This document shows positions 1 through 9,283 of a DNA stretch of 64,000 nucleotides, in pieces. The position numbers and the translations under genes are program-made. This DNA comes from Bacteroidota bacterium. Its GTDB lineage: Bacteria; Bacteroidota; Bacteroidia; Bacteroidales; NBLH01. The notes beneath the pieces are model-generated. The model worked only from the letters and a program-made list of their open reading frames with translations. It was not told where the DNA came from and ran no database searches. Location of the stretch: the NCBI GenBank assembly GCA_025361565.1, contig JANYKN010000089.1, positions 150,265-214,264 on the forward strand, given 5' to 3'. The stretch's first letter is position 1; each line of letters starts with the position of its first letter.

Positions 1-1070
1 ACAATAATACCACTTTTTGTTTCTTCCAATAAGTTATCATATCCACTGTATGAAACGATAATGGGTTTATTGCTGTAAAGATAATCCATCCATTTATTTC
101 TGGAAATACCATATTTGTATAAGTTTACGGATAAAACACTATCGTAGAGTATGTTGCATTTTTTCAGAAAAGACTGAATATAATAACTAGCAATTTTTGG
201 GATAAAAGTGACATTTTTAAGATTTTCTGCACTTTTCATTAAACTAGCTTTATCATGCCCATCACCTAAAAGTAAAAAATGTATTTCCTGATTTTTTTCC
301 ATTAACTCTTTTGCCGCTTCCAATAAAGTAGAAAGTGCATTTGATAAACCTATTGTTCCAGCATATCCAACAATAAACTTGTTACTTGGAATATAATCTC
401 TTATAAATTCTGCTGGCAAATCAAGCTGCTTTGAAAAAAATTGTTTATCTATTCCTTGTGGTATACATTTAAAGTCAAATTTTTTCTTTATCCTTGATGA
501 AATATGTAAATCAGCTTTCGGCATTGTTGCAACAATATGATTTGCTTTTTTATATCCCATCTTTTCAAAAAAACCAAGGAATAAAGCCAATGGATGATAT
601 TTGGAATGATTTCCTAGTTCAATAAATGTTTCTGGCCAAATATCCCTGATTTCGAAAATAAATTTTTTTGCCTTATACCTATATTTTAACCAAATGGCAT
701 TTAATACTGGCAAAATGGAAACCGATGAAACTATTATTATTTCAGGTTTACCAAGTTTTTTCCATGGCAAGAAAAACAATTTCAAAGAAAATGTTATCCA
801 TGAAATTACTCTTTCTATTCCATTTGAGTTTTTGTATTCAAATCCTTTTACCCATATAAAAGTTACACCATCCACATCTTCAAAATTAAATTGTTTGTTT
901 TTAGGTGGACTTTTATGAATGTAATGATTGTATGTGCATGTAATAATGTAAACTTGATATCCGGCTTTTAGGTATTCTTTTGCAAAATATAAATGCCTGG
1001 CACCAAAATGGCTATATTCCAATGGAGCAGCATATTGATTTATTATCCAAATGGTTTTTGATTTATCCAT
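1..1070 (-). CDS. Glycosyltransferase family 4 (WcaI/WbuB-like), partial
   Basis: An open minus-strand frame starts with ATG at 1070 (MDKSKTIWIINQYAAP) and runs without a stop through position 1, so the C-terminus lies outside the window (356 codons seen). An N-terminal GT-B fold is suggested by HFGARHLYFAKEYLKAGYQV, and the EIRDIWPETF segment near residue 143 is typical of WcaI/WbuB-type family 4 transferases. The nucleotide-sugar half is present (VGYAGTIGLSNALSTLLEA, FLLLGDGHDKASL). It should transfer a sugar, perhaps N-acetyl-fucosamine or similar, to the lipid-linked repeat unit on the inner membrane face. It is the last visible gene of the leftward polysaccharide block, 64 bp beyond the next transferase. 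Donor and acceptor cannot be told from sequence. Confidence 0.85.
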   Translation of the reverse strand, partial: MDKSKTIWIINQYAAPLEYSHFGARHLYFAKEYLKAGYQVYIITCTYNHYIHKSPPKNKQFNFEDVDGVTFIWVKGFEYKNSNGIERVISWITFSLKLFFLPWKKLGKPEIIIVSSVSILPVLNAIWLKYRYKAKKFIFEIRDIWPETFIELGNHSKYHPLALFLGFFEKMGYKKANHIVATMPKADLHISSRIKKKFDFKCIPQGIDKQFFSKQLDLPAEFIRDYIPSNKFIVGYAGTIGLSNALSTLLEAAKELMEKNQEIHFLLLGDGHDKASLMKSAENLKNVTFIPKIASYYIQSFLKKCNILYDSVLSVNLYKYGISRNKWMDYLYSNKPIIVSYSGYDNLLEETKSGII

Positions 1071-1134
1071 TTTGTTATTAAGTATGAAACAGAAAATTTA
1101 AAAAAGTATTAACATCACTCGCAATATTAAGTTA

Positions 1135-2241
1135 TTAGAATCTAGCGGATTTTGATATAACCGAATGATAAATATCAATCATTTTCTGAACATTATCGTC
1201 CCAATTATATAAGCACTCTACTCGTTCTCTACCTTTCTTACCCATTTTTTCTCTCAATGAACTATCATCAATAATTTTTTGGATTGCAAGTGCGGTTGCT
1301 TCTATATTTCTTTTAGGTACAATAAATCCTGTTTCGTTATCTACAACTACCTCTTTAAAACCATCGGCATCTGAAACAATGACCGGACATTCGCATGCCA
1401 TGGATTCAACTGCTACTACACCAAAACTCTCAGCATCTGATAGGGCTACAAATGTAGAGAAATTATTGTAATAACTTGGCAAATGATTGTTTTCTACTTT
1501 TCCTATAAAATGAACATATTTTTCTATTTGTAAATTACATGTCAATAATTGTAATTTCTCCTTATCTGGCCCAATTCCAATAATTTGCAATTTCAAATTT
1601 AGGTTTGGATTTTTATCGAGTACTAATTTAAACGATTTGATAAGTATATCAATACGATATATGGAAGCCAAAGATTTTACAGTACCGATAATAAACTCAT
1701 TTTCTGGTTTTACTGTATCCAATTTTTTGAAAAGATTAATATCGACTCCAAAAGGCGTTATTTCAATTGGTTTGTTGGAGTATTTTTTCGTTTCCTTTGC
1801 CATAATATTGCTCGTAGACAACAAATAATCAGCTTTTGACAAATTATACCTTATAATTGATTTATGTAAATATGAAATATTCGGGAAGTCATATACATCA
1901 CTACCCCAAACTGAAATAATGTATGGATGAAACCCAGTTAAAGCACCTAATAAACCATAGCTTGAGGCATAGTGCGCATGAATTATATCTGGCATAAACT
2001 CTTTAATTTTCTTTTTTAAAATATTTAATACATTTAAATATTTTAATTTTTTTAATGACAATCTCCCTAAATTTGAAGTATAATCTGAGGCATAAACTTG
2101 TAAATTTTTATATTGGCTATAAAATCCGTCATCACTTTGGTTTATTCCAAATAAAAATATCTCAATTCCTTTTTCCGACAAGTAGGATACCCATCGTTTT
2201 GTATGAATGCTGCTAGGGTCTGAGAGTATAAGGATTTTCAT
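1135..2241 (-). CDS. Glycosyltransferase family 4 (group 1)
   Basis: A 368-residue GT-B transferase. The N-terminal half begins MKILILSDPSSIHTKRW, with HAHYASSYG as the usual acceptor-side loop. The C-terminal half has IIGTVKSLASIYRIDILIKSF and the ESFGVVAVE motif (E-x7-E) followed by CPVIVSDADGFKEVV, which binds the nucleotide sugar. Length matches the family. It has no signal peptide or membrane helix and should act in the cytoplasm on the lipid-linked oligosaccharide. It sits between the GT2 gene upstream (228 bp gap) and another GT4 gene. Sugar specificity is unknown. Confidence 0.9.
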   Translation of the reverse strand: MKILILSDPSSIHTKRWVSYLSEKGIEIFLFGINQSDDGFYSQYKNLQVYASDYTSNLGRLSLKKLKYLNVLNILKKKIKEFMPDIIHAHYASSYGLLGALTGFHPYIISVWGSDVYDFPNISYLHKSIIRYNLSKADYLLSTSNIMAKETKKYSNKPIEITPFGVDINLFKKLDTVKPENEFIIGTVKSLASIYRIDILIKSFKLVLDKNPNLNLKLQIIGIGPDKEKLQLLTCNLQIEKYVHFIGKVENNHLPSYYNNFSTFVALSDAESFGVVAVESMACECPVIVSDADGFKEVVVDNETGFIVPKRNIEATALAIQKIIDDSSLREKMGKKGRERVECLYNWDDNVQKMIDIYHSVISKSARF

Positions 2242-2469
2242 AGTAATATTAATTTGATTATTCTTGTTTATTACCTAAATAATAGGCTTAAGGAACAAGA
2301 AATTCTATTTGCAATATCAATCATAAATCAGGTTTTATAAAAATTTAATGCAATTTGTAATATCTATTTTTCCTTTTAAAATGTATTGTAAATTAATTTA
2401 TTCCAATTCTACTATAAGATTATACAGTCAATTAAAAGTAGAAACAGCTTCTAATAGAATAAAGTTGAT

Positions 2470-3399
2470 TCATACATTATTACTAACATCATGTTTGTAT
2501 AAATACATTGTTTTCTTCAAAAATTCAATTAATAGTTTTTTATATGATTTGGATGCGATTGCATTCATTGAAAAAGGAATAATATGCAATAATGAAACAA
2601 CAAAATATTGAATAGCATTTATTCTTGCATACTTTTTTAATACATATTGAGAACTATAAAAACGATGAAAACGAATAAAAGCTTCTCCTTCCTTTTTTAC
2701 AGTTTTAGAATGATCATGTAAAACCACCGCACTTGATAATATTTTAGTCAGTTTACCAATTTTGGACAATTTATACGCTAAGATGTCTTCTTCATAATAA
2801 AGGAATAAATTATCATCAAAAAATCCTATTGATTTAAACACATCGGCTTTTATCATAAAACAGCACCCTGATACCATACCTTGAAATGTAAAATCTTCAT
2901 TAAAGTTATAAGGATAATATCTTGTTTCTTTGATATGTTTATTATTAAAAAATGCTAATGGCTTTCTTGTACAAAAGAATCCAATGAAGGTATAAAGTTT
3001 AGCTGCAAATTGCATGTTTTCATTCTTGGTGTCAACTATTCTGGGGCCAACTACAGCAATATCCTTGTCTTTGGATAAAGCTTTGTACATTATATCTACT
3101 GCATTATTTACTAGCGTTACATCAGGATTAATTATAAGAATGGAATCAGCCCCTTCATTGATTGCTTTTATGGTACCAAAATTATTTCCATAGGAATAAC
3201 CTCCATTAATGTCGGATTTTATTATATCAACATTTTCTTTTCCATGAAAACAGGACAACAAATATTCATAGGAATCATCAACCGAACAACCATCAACAAC
3301 ATATATCTTATATTCAAAATCTTTAAATTTTTCTATTGATTGGATGCATTTGATGGTATCATTAGCTGAATTATAATTTAGAATTATTATTCCAATCAT
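2470..3399 (-). CDS. Glycosyltransferase family 2
   Basis: A GT-A transferase of about 309 residues. I place the start at the ATG at 3399 (MIGIIILNYNSANDTI) rather than at 3465, because the upstream codons overlap the end of the polymerase gene and read as non-homologous sequence, while MIGIIILNYN is the standard GT2 beginning; the polymerase stop at 3402 then lies 2 bp away, suggesting coupled translation. Seen motifs are VVDGCSVDDSYE, a DxD-like NPDVT, SGCCFMIKADVF and FLYYEEDILAYKLSKIG, which resemble rhamnosyltransferase-like GT2 enzymes. A hydrophobic stretch lies near the C-terminus. Substrate unknown. Confidence 0.88.
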   Translation of the reverse strand: MIGIIILNYNSANDTIKCIQSIEKFKDFEYKIYVVDGCSVDDSYEYLLSCFHGKENVDIIKSDINGGYSYGNNFGTIKAINEGADSILIINPDVTLVNNAVDIMYKALSKDKDIAVVGPRIVDTKNENMQFAAKLYTFIGFFCTRKPLAFFNNKHIKETRYYPYNFNEDFTFQGMVSGCCFMIKADVFKSIGFFDDNLFLYYEEDILAYKLSKIGKLTKILSSAVVLHDHSKTVKKEGEAFIRFHRFYSSQYVLKKYARINAIQYFVVSLLHIIPFSMNAIASKSYKKLLIEFLKKTMYLYKHDVSNNV

Positions 3400-3401
3400 A
3401 A

Positions 3402-4448
3402 TCAATAGGTTAACATAGATGGAACCGCACTTACAACATTCACATAATTTAAGATGCTTAGACATAATGCCCCTAATAGCACTACTTTCCTAGGTATTGT
3501 AGAATGCTCATACAATAATCCAACAAGTGCAAATTCAAAGAAAAAGAATATATAAGCCAATCTGTTTCCTGCTGTGATATAATGTGTTAAGGCAATTAAA
3601 ACGACTCCTGTGATATAGATATTTAGAAAGAAGTTATACATTTCTTTTTTTTCTGTAATTAGCGGTCTTATTCCAATAAAAATAAAAGCCATAATAATAT
3701 ATTTAATAAAAGTTAAACTGTAAATACCACTTGTATCAAATTTTGCACGAACTTGAGTATAAGATAAAAATTTTTTGAATGAAAAAAAATTTATAAAAAT
3801 CTCTAAAGCACTTGAAATGAGGTGTTGAATATTTATCAATGGTATGAAAATCGAAATTATTACAATAATAATGGCCAATTTTGAACTATATTTTCTCAAT
3901 GCATAAAAAGGCAATAAATAAAAAACGGCCATCGATTGTTGGAAGAAAATAGTAACAGTTACAATGCCGAAATACATAAAATATCCTTTTAAGTTTCTAT
4001 TGTTCAAAAGAAATGTTAGAGCATAATAACACAAAGTTAATCCCATTCCAGTTCTTATAATTATTCCATAATTATAAATACCCATAAAAGGTAAAAAAAC
4101 CAAAAAAACAATATGTGGGTTTTTGAAATTTTTCTTCGAAATATAAAACCATAAACTGAACAAAATAATTTCAAATATCAATAGAAAAGTGTTAAAGCTT
4201 AATCTATGCGAGTTTGCAATTCGACACATTAAAGCATAAAGATATTCGAACTTTACTCCTTTTTCTGGAGTATAATAGGATGTAATATAACTTTGAGTAT
4301 CCGGGACTGTTAAGCTTCGGGTAGAAAATATTATCAATAACCATAAGTATCCAATAGACAACAAGGATATCTTTATATCATTTTTAAAACCTTTTGAATG
4401 ATTAATTATGTTGGCGAAAACTAAATAAATGAAAGCAGAAATTAACAT
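3402..4448 (-). CDS. EpsG-family O-antigen/polysaccharide polymerase (Wzy-like)
   Basis: A 348-residue integral membrane protein made almost wholly of hydrophobic helices (roughly nine or ten). The segment RSLTVPDTQSYITSYY followed by FEYLYALM near residues 45-75 resembles the conserved N-terminal loop of the EpsG family, which polymerises repeat units on the periplasmic face. The position in a cluster with a flippase, a chain-length regulator and glycosyltransferases supports a Wzy role. The next gene starts 2 bp after its stop. Polymerases are too divergent for the linkage to be predicted. Confidence 0.8.
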   Translation of the reverse strand: MLISAFIYLVFANIINHSKGFKNDIKISLLSIGYLWLLIIFSTRSLTVPDTQSYITSYYTPEKGVKFEYLYALMCRIANSHRLSFNTFLLIFEIILFSLWFYISKKNFKNPHIVFLVFLPFMGIYNYGIIIRTGMGLTLCYYALTFLLNNRNLKGYFMYFGIVTVTIFFQQSMAVFYLLPFYALRKYSSKLAIIIVIISIFIPLINIQHLISSALEIFINFFSFKKFLSYTQVRAKFDTSGIYSLTFIKYIIMAFIFIGIRPLITEKKEMYNFFLNIYITGVVLIALTHYITAGNRLAYIFFFFEFALVGLLYEHSTIPRKVVLLGALCLSILNYVNVVSAVPSMLTY

Positions 4449-4689
4449 AATGTTTTAGAAGATAACAATAATTTCAAAATAAAAATGGTTCCATTAATTA
4501 TTTATTCATTGAAATATTTAAAATTTTATTACTTCTATATATTCCACTTATGGTTCAAACCTGTAAATTTGAAAAAAATATCGGCTTATTTAGAAATTGA
4601 TTTCAATTTTACATTTATTTTAGTGAATTTATAGAATTTAAATTTATTAGATTAAAATTTATCAATTAAGATTAATGATTGTCCAGTAA

Positions 4690-5427
4690 TTATTTAATTA
4701 ATTTATTTTTTATTTCGCCTACCAGTTCTTCGTTTAAAGGTGAATACAATTCTAATAGTAATCTCGGAATTTTCTTTTCATCAATTTTATCAAAATCAAT
4801 GTCAATAAGAGTGTTTATTAAAGATTCATCAAATCTTTTTTTAATTAATTTTGCAGGATTCCCTCCAACAATTGAATATGGTATCGTTGATTTTGTAACA
4901 ACGCTTCCTGCTGCTACAATAGTTCCTTTAGCTAAAGTGACACCAGAGAGAATAATGGCATTTGTTCCAATCCAAACATCATCTTCAACATTTATTTCGC
5001 CTCTTGACAAAGCTTCGTATTTTTCATTATTGAAAAAATGACGGAATGGATATGTTGAAAATGTATTAATATTATGATTACCGCCTAAAATAAATTTTAC
5101 ACCACTGGCAATAGAACAGTAATTGCGAATATTTAATCTTTCACCAATTGCACCAAAATTGTAGACACAAAGGACTCCATAACTATGTTTGCCAACGGTG
5201 ACTTTATCGATAGGAAAATCAATTTCATTTATTTTATTTCCGATAGTTGTGTGATTATTTTTATTCATATATCGCCAAATTGTTTGCATTTTGGCAAATT
5301 TTACTTGGTGTTTAAAAATCTGATAAAAATTGTAAAAAAATCTGATAAAAGTTAAAAAACCCAATTTGTATAAAATTTTAATAATTAATTCTTTCATCGT
5401 TCCTAAAATAAATTTTGATTGTTTCAT
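4690..5427 (-). CDS. Hexapeptide-repeat acetyltransferase (CatB/VatD-like)
   Basis: A 245-residue left-handed beta-helix acyltransferase. The N-terminal 60 residues are basic and hydrophobic; the hexapeptide repeats start near residue 75 (IDKVTVGKHSYG, IRNYCSIASGVKFILGG). NHNINTFSTYPF with H118 matches the catalytic histidine region of CatB/Vat-type xenobiotic or polysaccharide acetyltransferases, and IGTNAIILSGVTLAKGTIVAAGSVV is the coil core. It probably O- or N-acetylates a sugar of the repeat unit. An alternative start is the ATG at 5397 (MKELIIKIL). Some 230 bp of AT-rich DNA lie on each side, so it may be transcribed separately from its neighbours. Confidence 0.85.
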   Translation of the reverse strand: MKQSKFILGTMKELIIKILYKLGFLTFIRFFYNFYQIFKHQVKFAKMQTIWRYMNKNNHTTIGNKINEIDFPIDKVTVGKHSYGVLCVYNFGAIGERLNIRNYCSIASGVKFILGGNHNINTFSTYPFRHFFNNEKYEALSRGEINVEDDVWIGTNAIILSGVTLAKGTIVAAGSVVTKSTIPYSIVGGNPAKLIKKRFDESLINTLIDIDFDKIDEKKIPRLLLELYSPLNEELVGEIKNKLIK

Positions 5428-5659
5428 AAACCTAATTTAAAAAAATAATTTTTGCGTGTAATTTAGATGAACTAGGTATTTTAAATTTAATTATTGGATT
5501 TTTTGTTTAATTGTATTTGATAGTTTTCATTACAACTATTATTTTTAAATTCTTTGAAATTCCATTCATTAACTAAGACATATTTAACCTGATTGTTTTT
5601 AATTGTGTAATTGGTTTTGTGTTTAAACAATTGGATTTAAAAAATTGTCATCAAGAATT

Positions 5660-7054
5660 TTATTTTCTGAAAGTATTTAAAAAATCGAATGTGGCATTAT
5701 TATAATCCATTAAACTGATATTGAACTCCTTCTTGACTTCCCATGGCCATTTCCATGCTTGGTAAAATAAATCAACAATCATTGGAACCAGGACTAAACA
5801 CAATAGTCCGATATTTGTAAATTGAAATGCAATCAATAAGCCAATTACAATGCTAGCTCCAGATATTAATGATGCTTTAAAAAAAGGGACTTCGTTTTTG
5901 GTGAGTAATATACCTCCTGCAATACTTAAATTGGTTTCGATAAATGAAACAACGAGAGCTAGCAATAAAATTGTGAATGGCATTAACTGAGTTTGGCTAC
6001 CAATGAGGTTTAATGACCATTTTCCAAAAATTAATAAACTTATACTACCAATAATAAATGTTGAAAAAAGTACAATCTGACCTTTCAAATAAATTTCTTT
6101 AATTGAATTACTATTTTGTTCAACACGCAATTGAGATATTTTAGGTATGTAAGTGGAAATATATATTCCAGCCAACCCTGAAACAACTGCAATAAGTTGC
6201 ATTGTAATGCCATAAGAGGCTATTTCGCTTAGTGACAAATAAAGTGAACCTATAATTATTGCAGATTTTTGAACTAAAAAGCCACCAAGAGAAGTAAATC
6301 CTAGCTTCATCGCATTTGGATAAATTGCTTCCAAAATTTCTTTTCTTGTATGAGATATTGCTTTATTTAGGGCTTGTTTTAGAAATGTAGTAAAAAAAAT
6401 GCGGTATGAAAGAAAACGTACAATAATAACGGATAGTGCTTGTGCAGAAACAATTGCTACTAAATTGAAACCTAACATAATTAGAATTGCAGCAATAACT
6501 AAATAAACAACTTGTCCAATAACAACAATTTGTTTGGACCTTTTAATCAAACCTTTCCCCTGCAATAAAGAATCGTAGTAAAGTGTATAAAGACTATATG
6601 TATTAATAATAATCAATAAAATCCAGGATATATATATTTCAGAATGACTTTCTTTATATGTCTTTAGTATGAAATAAATATAAAATGTTCCTATGGAAAT
6701 AAGTATAAGAAACAAAATTGCTGCTACACGCAAATAAAACCATTTCATGGCCTTAATCAATCCTTTTAACAAGCCATAATCAATTTCTTTATCTTCAATG
6801 TCAATGCTTGAAAATCCTTTGGATTTGAGAATTCTAACTCCACTAAATACGTAGGTGATATTGCGAGTGAAAGAAGGATTAAACCCAAAATCAAGCAATG
6901 AAATGAATGAAGTTATGGTCATGAAAATATTCCAAATACCAACTGTTTCCGAAGACATCATTCTTAGAATAAATGGAAATAACAAGATTGCAGAGGCAAT
7001 TTTAAAAAAAGTTGCAGTATAATTCCATAAAATATCTTTTTTTCCTATTTGCAT
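5660..7054 (-). CDS. Polysaccharide flippase (Wzx-like, MATE/MOP superfamily)
   Basis: A 464-residue polytopic membrane protein with about 12-14 predicted helices, beginning MQIGKKDILWNYTATFFKIASA, a normal start for oligosaccharide flippases. It should move the lipid-linked repeat unit from the cytoplasmic to the periplasmic face of the inner membrane. Its start codon follows directly on the stop of the Wzz-like gene (7055), with no spacer, so the two are almost certainly translated from one mRNA. Function rests on family topology and on context; no catalytic motif exists to check. Confidence 0.85.
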   Translation of the reverse strand: MQIGKKDILWNYTATFFKIASAILLFPFILRMMSSETVGIWNIFMTITSFISLLDFGFNPSFTRNITYVFSGVRILKSKGFSSIDIEDKEIDYGLLKGLIKAMKWFYLRVAAILFLILISIGTFYIYFILKTYKESHSEIYISWILLIIINTYSLYTLYYDSLLQGKGLIKRSKQIVVIGQVVYLVIAAILIMLGFNLVAIVSAQALSVIIVRFLSYRIFFTTFLKQALNKAISHTRKEILEAIYPNAMKLGFTSLGGFLVQKSAIIIGSLYLSLSEIASYGITMQLIAVVSGLAGIYISTYIPKISQLRVEQNSNSIKEIYLKGQIVLFSTFIIGSISLLIFGKWSLNLIGSQTQLMPFTILLLALVVSFIETNLSIAGGILLTKNEVPFFKASLISGASIVIGLLIAFQFTNIGLLCLVLVPMIVDLFYQAWKWPWEVKKEFNISLMDYNNATFDFLNTFRK

Positions 7055-7999
7055 TTATTTATTTACTTTAACTTTCTTTTCAATATTTTTAACCAGTATT
7101 ATATATTCAAGAATGAGTGTTATAAAAAAACCAATTCCAAAACAGATAGCAACATATTTTAGAATTGTTTTTATAAATGAAATCTTTTCTTTATGCAGAC
7201 CTGTTTTTTGATCAATTATATATAGTCCTGTAATTCTATCAAGTCTTTTAAGTTCTTGTTGTCTGCTGGCTTCAAGATTAATGATATCGTTGTGGAAAAA
7301 ACCATCTGATTTATCACTTAAAATAAGCAATTTTTCTTGATTTGAACCTGAAGATTCATGACTTAAGTGTAAAATGGAATTTTGAAGGCTATCTAAATTT
7401 TTGATCTCCTGGTTGTATTTATGTAACATGGCCAAACTTCTATTTTTTTCAAATCTTAATTCATTTTTTACATATAGAGAGGAATCAATGTAATTGTTAA
7501 TACACTTAGTAAAGTGCTTTAAATCAATACTTTTAGAAAATTTTACATTAATTTCTATTGGTTTGATGGGTTCATCTTTTAATAATACGGTCTTGCCAGA
7601 TGGAAGATTTAAACCGTATTGGATGGCTTGAATCGTTTGCACATTTTGGATTTTTTGAATAGTGTCTGCACTAATTCCAATAAAACTATTTGCTTCTTCA
7701 ATGCTTACATTCAATACTTTACTAGTGAGTACTTTATCTGTGCTATTTAATTCATCTAATGAATTTATTATATCAATGATTATCTCTGGAGGAACAATAT
7801 AAGAAGTTGCAATGATTCTATTAACATGTTCTTCTTTATTATTAGAGGACAATTCAAGGCATATGATTAAACCTATTACTAAACCAAAGGCAGCAAATAT
7901 TCCTAAAAGCTTGTATCTTCTTATGCTATAATGATATACCCTTACCATTATATTTCTGGATAATTCCAATAAGTCAATTTCGTTATTTTTTTCTTCCAT
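7055..7999 (-). CDS. Chain-length determinant protein (Wzz-like)
   Basis: A 314-residue protein with a cytoplasmic N-terminus (about 30 residues), a first membrane helix near 31-50 (LLGIFAAFGLVIGLIICLEL), a long periplasmic region with coiled-coil character (residues 175-270), and a second helix near 279-301 (FIKTILKYVAICFGIGFFITLIL). This two-helix layout is that of polysaccharide co-polymerases that set chain length. There is no C-terminal tyrosine kinase domain, so it is of the LPS O-antigen type rather than a capsule BY-kinase. It is the first gene of the leftward block; a TAnnTTTG box lies about 30 bp upstream. Confidence 0.82.
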   Translation of the reverse strand: MEEKNNEIDLLELSRNIMVRVYHYSIRRYKLLGIFAAFGLVIGLIICLELSSNNKEEHVNRIIATSYIVPPEIIIDIINSLDELNSTDKVLTSKVLNVSIEEANSFIGISADTIQKIQNVQTIQAIQYGLNLPSGKTVLLKDEPIKPIEINVKFSKSIDLKHFTKCINNYIDSSLYVKNELRFEKNRSLAMLHKYNQEIKNLDSLQNSILHLSHESSGSNQEKLLILSDKSDGFFHNDIINLEASRQQELKRLDRITGLYIIDQKTGLHKEKISFIKTILKYVAICFGIGFFITLILEYIILVKNIEKKVKVNK

Positions 8000-8027
8000 T
8001 GGAGTTCAAGTTCTAATTTAGCTTCCA

Positions 8028-8035
8028 CAAAAGTA
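8028..8035 (-). promoter_or_regulatory. Candidate -7 box of the polysaccharide block
   Basis: Read on the minus strand this is TACTTTTG, a match to the Bacteroidota -7 consensus TAnnTTTG, placed about 28 bp before the Wzz-like start at 7999. No clear TTG -33 element is seen at the expected distance, so it rests on one box in AT-rich DNA. Confidence 0.4.
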
Positions 8036-8072
8036 ATGTTTTTTCCACATCATTAAAATTTATATAAATGAT

Positions 8073-8080
8073 TACTTTTG
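8073..8080 (+). promoter_or_regulatory. Candidate -7 box of gmd
   Basis: TACTTTTG matches the Bacteroidota -7 consensus TAnnTTTG and ends 22 bp before the gmd start at 8103. It is the same octamer as the divergent box at 8028-8035, 37 bp away. A -33 TTG is not obvious. Confidence 0.4.
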
Positions 8081-8102
8081 TTTTATAGTAAATACAATTA
8101 CA

Positions 8103-9230
8103 ATGGCAAAAAAAGCTTTAATTACTGGCATTACCGGTCAGGATGGTGCCTATTTGGCAGAATTACTGATTAGCAAAGGTTATGAGGTGCATGGCATTAA
8201 ACGACGTAGTTCTTTATTTAATACCGAACGGATCGATCATTTGTATCTTGATCCGCATGTTGAAAACAGGAACTTTATTCTCCATTATGGCGACTTAACG
8301 GATTCAACTAACCTGATTCGAATCGTCCAGGAGGTGCAACCCGATGAAATATACAACCTGGCGGCTATGAGCCATGTTCACGTTAGTTTTGATACTCCTG
8401 AATATACAGCAAATGCTGATGGGATAGGAGCTTTGCGAATTTTAGAAGCAATTCGGTTGTTGGGATTGACCGGTAAAACCCGGTTTTATCAGGCTTCAAC
8501 AAGTGAATTGTATGGATTGGTTCAGCAAGTTCCTCAAAGCGAATCTACACCATTTTATCCAAGAAGTCCTTATGCTGTAGCAAAACTATATGCATACTGG
8601 ATAACAGTGAATTATAGGGAGGCTTATAATATTTACGCTTGTAATGGTATTTTATTCAACCATGAATCTCCAGTAAGGGGCGAAACATTTGTTACCAGAA
8701 AAATAACTCGCGCTGCTTCGCGCATTGCACTTGGAATGCAAAAGGATTTGTTTTTAGGCAACCTTTCGGCAAAAAGAGATTGGGGGCATGCAAAAGATTA
8801 CGTTGAGGCAATGTACTTAATGTTGCAACAGCCTTTAGCCGAAGATTATGTAATAGCCACTGGAAAAACGACTGAAGTTCGTGAATTTGTTAGAATGGCT
8901 TTTGCCGAAGCTGGCATTATTTTGGACTTTCAAGGCGAGGGTGGCGATGAAAAAGGTGTAATTGCTGAAATATCAAATCCAAAACTTAAAGAAAAAAAAT
9001 ATTTAAAAATAGGAGATATTGTTGTTCGTGTTGATCCACGATATTTTAGGCCTACCGAAGTAGATCTGCTTTTAGGAGATCCTACAAAAGCAATGACGAA
9101 ACTTGGGTGGCAGCCCAAGTATGATATTGATTCTCTTGTTAAAGATATGATGAAAAGTGATATGGAATTGATGCGGAAAGAAAAATTTCTGAAAGAAGGC
9201 GGTTACCAGGTCTTGAATTATTTTGAATAA
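8103..9230 (+). CDS. gmd: GDP-mannose 4,6-dehydratase
   Basis: A 375-residue short-chain dehydrogenase/reductase that converts GDP-D-mannose to GDP-4-dehydro-6-deoxy-D-mannose in the cytoplasm. The NAD(P)-binding motif is [16 protein letters not shown] at residues 7-22; [15 protein letters not shown], the STSELYG catalytic stretch, the YAVAK active-site motif and [16 protein letters not shown] are all typical of Gmd. Length is normal. It is followed 53 bp later by fcl, the next enzyme of the pathway, and is divergent from the polysaccharide assembly block. GC content is visibly higher than in the flanking transferase genes, as expected of a conserved enzyme. Confidence 0.97.
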   Translation: MAKKALITGITGQDGAYLAELLISKGYEVHGIKRRSSLFNTERIDHLYLDPHVENRNFILHYGDLTDSTNLIRIVQEVQPDEIYNLAAMSHVHVSFDTPEYTANADGIGALRILEAIRLLGLTGKTRFYQASTSELYGLVQQVPQSESTPFYPRSPYAVAKLYAYWITVNYREAYNIYACNGILFNHESPVRGETFVTRKITRAASRIALGMQKDLFLGNLSAKRDWGHAKDYVEAMYLMLQQPLAEDYVIATGKTTEVREFVRMAFAEAGIILDFQGEGGDEKGVIAEISNPKLKEKKYLKIGDIVVRVDPRYFRPTEVDLLLGDPTKAMTKLGWQPKYDIDSLVKDMMKSDMELMRKEKFLKEGGYQVLNYFE

Positions 9231-9283
9231 AAAATGTCTATAAAGACGGATTGGATTAGACTTTCAAAATTAATAATAAAATA

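Noticed and set aside
694..918. Short plus-strand frames in the left glycosyltransferase region
   Set aside because: They are antisense to a continuous minus-strand transferase frame with clear GT4 motifs.
3400..3465. Longer N-terminus for the GT2 gene
   Set aside because: These codons overlap the end of the polymerase gene, and the conserved GT2 start is MIGIIILNYN at 3399.
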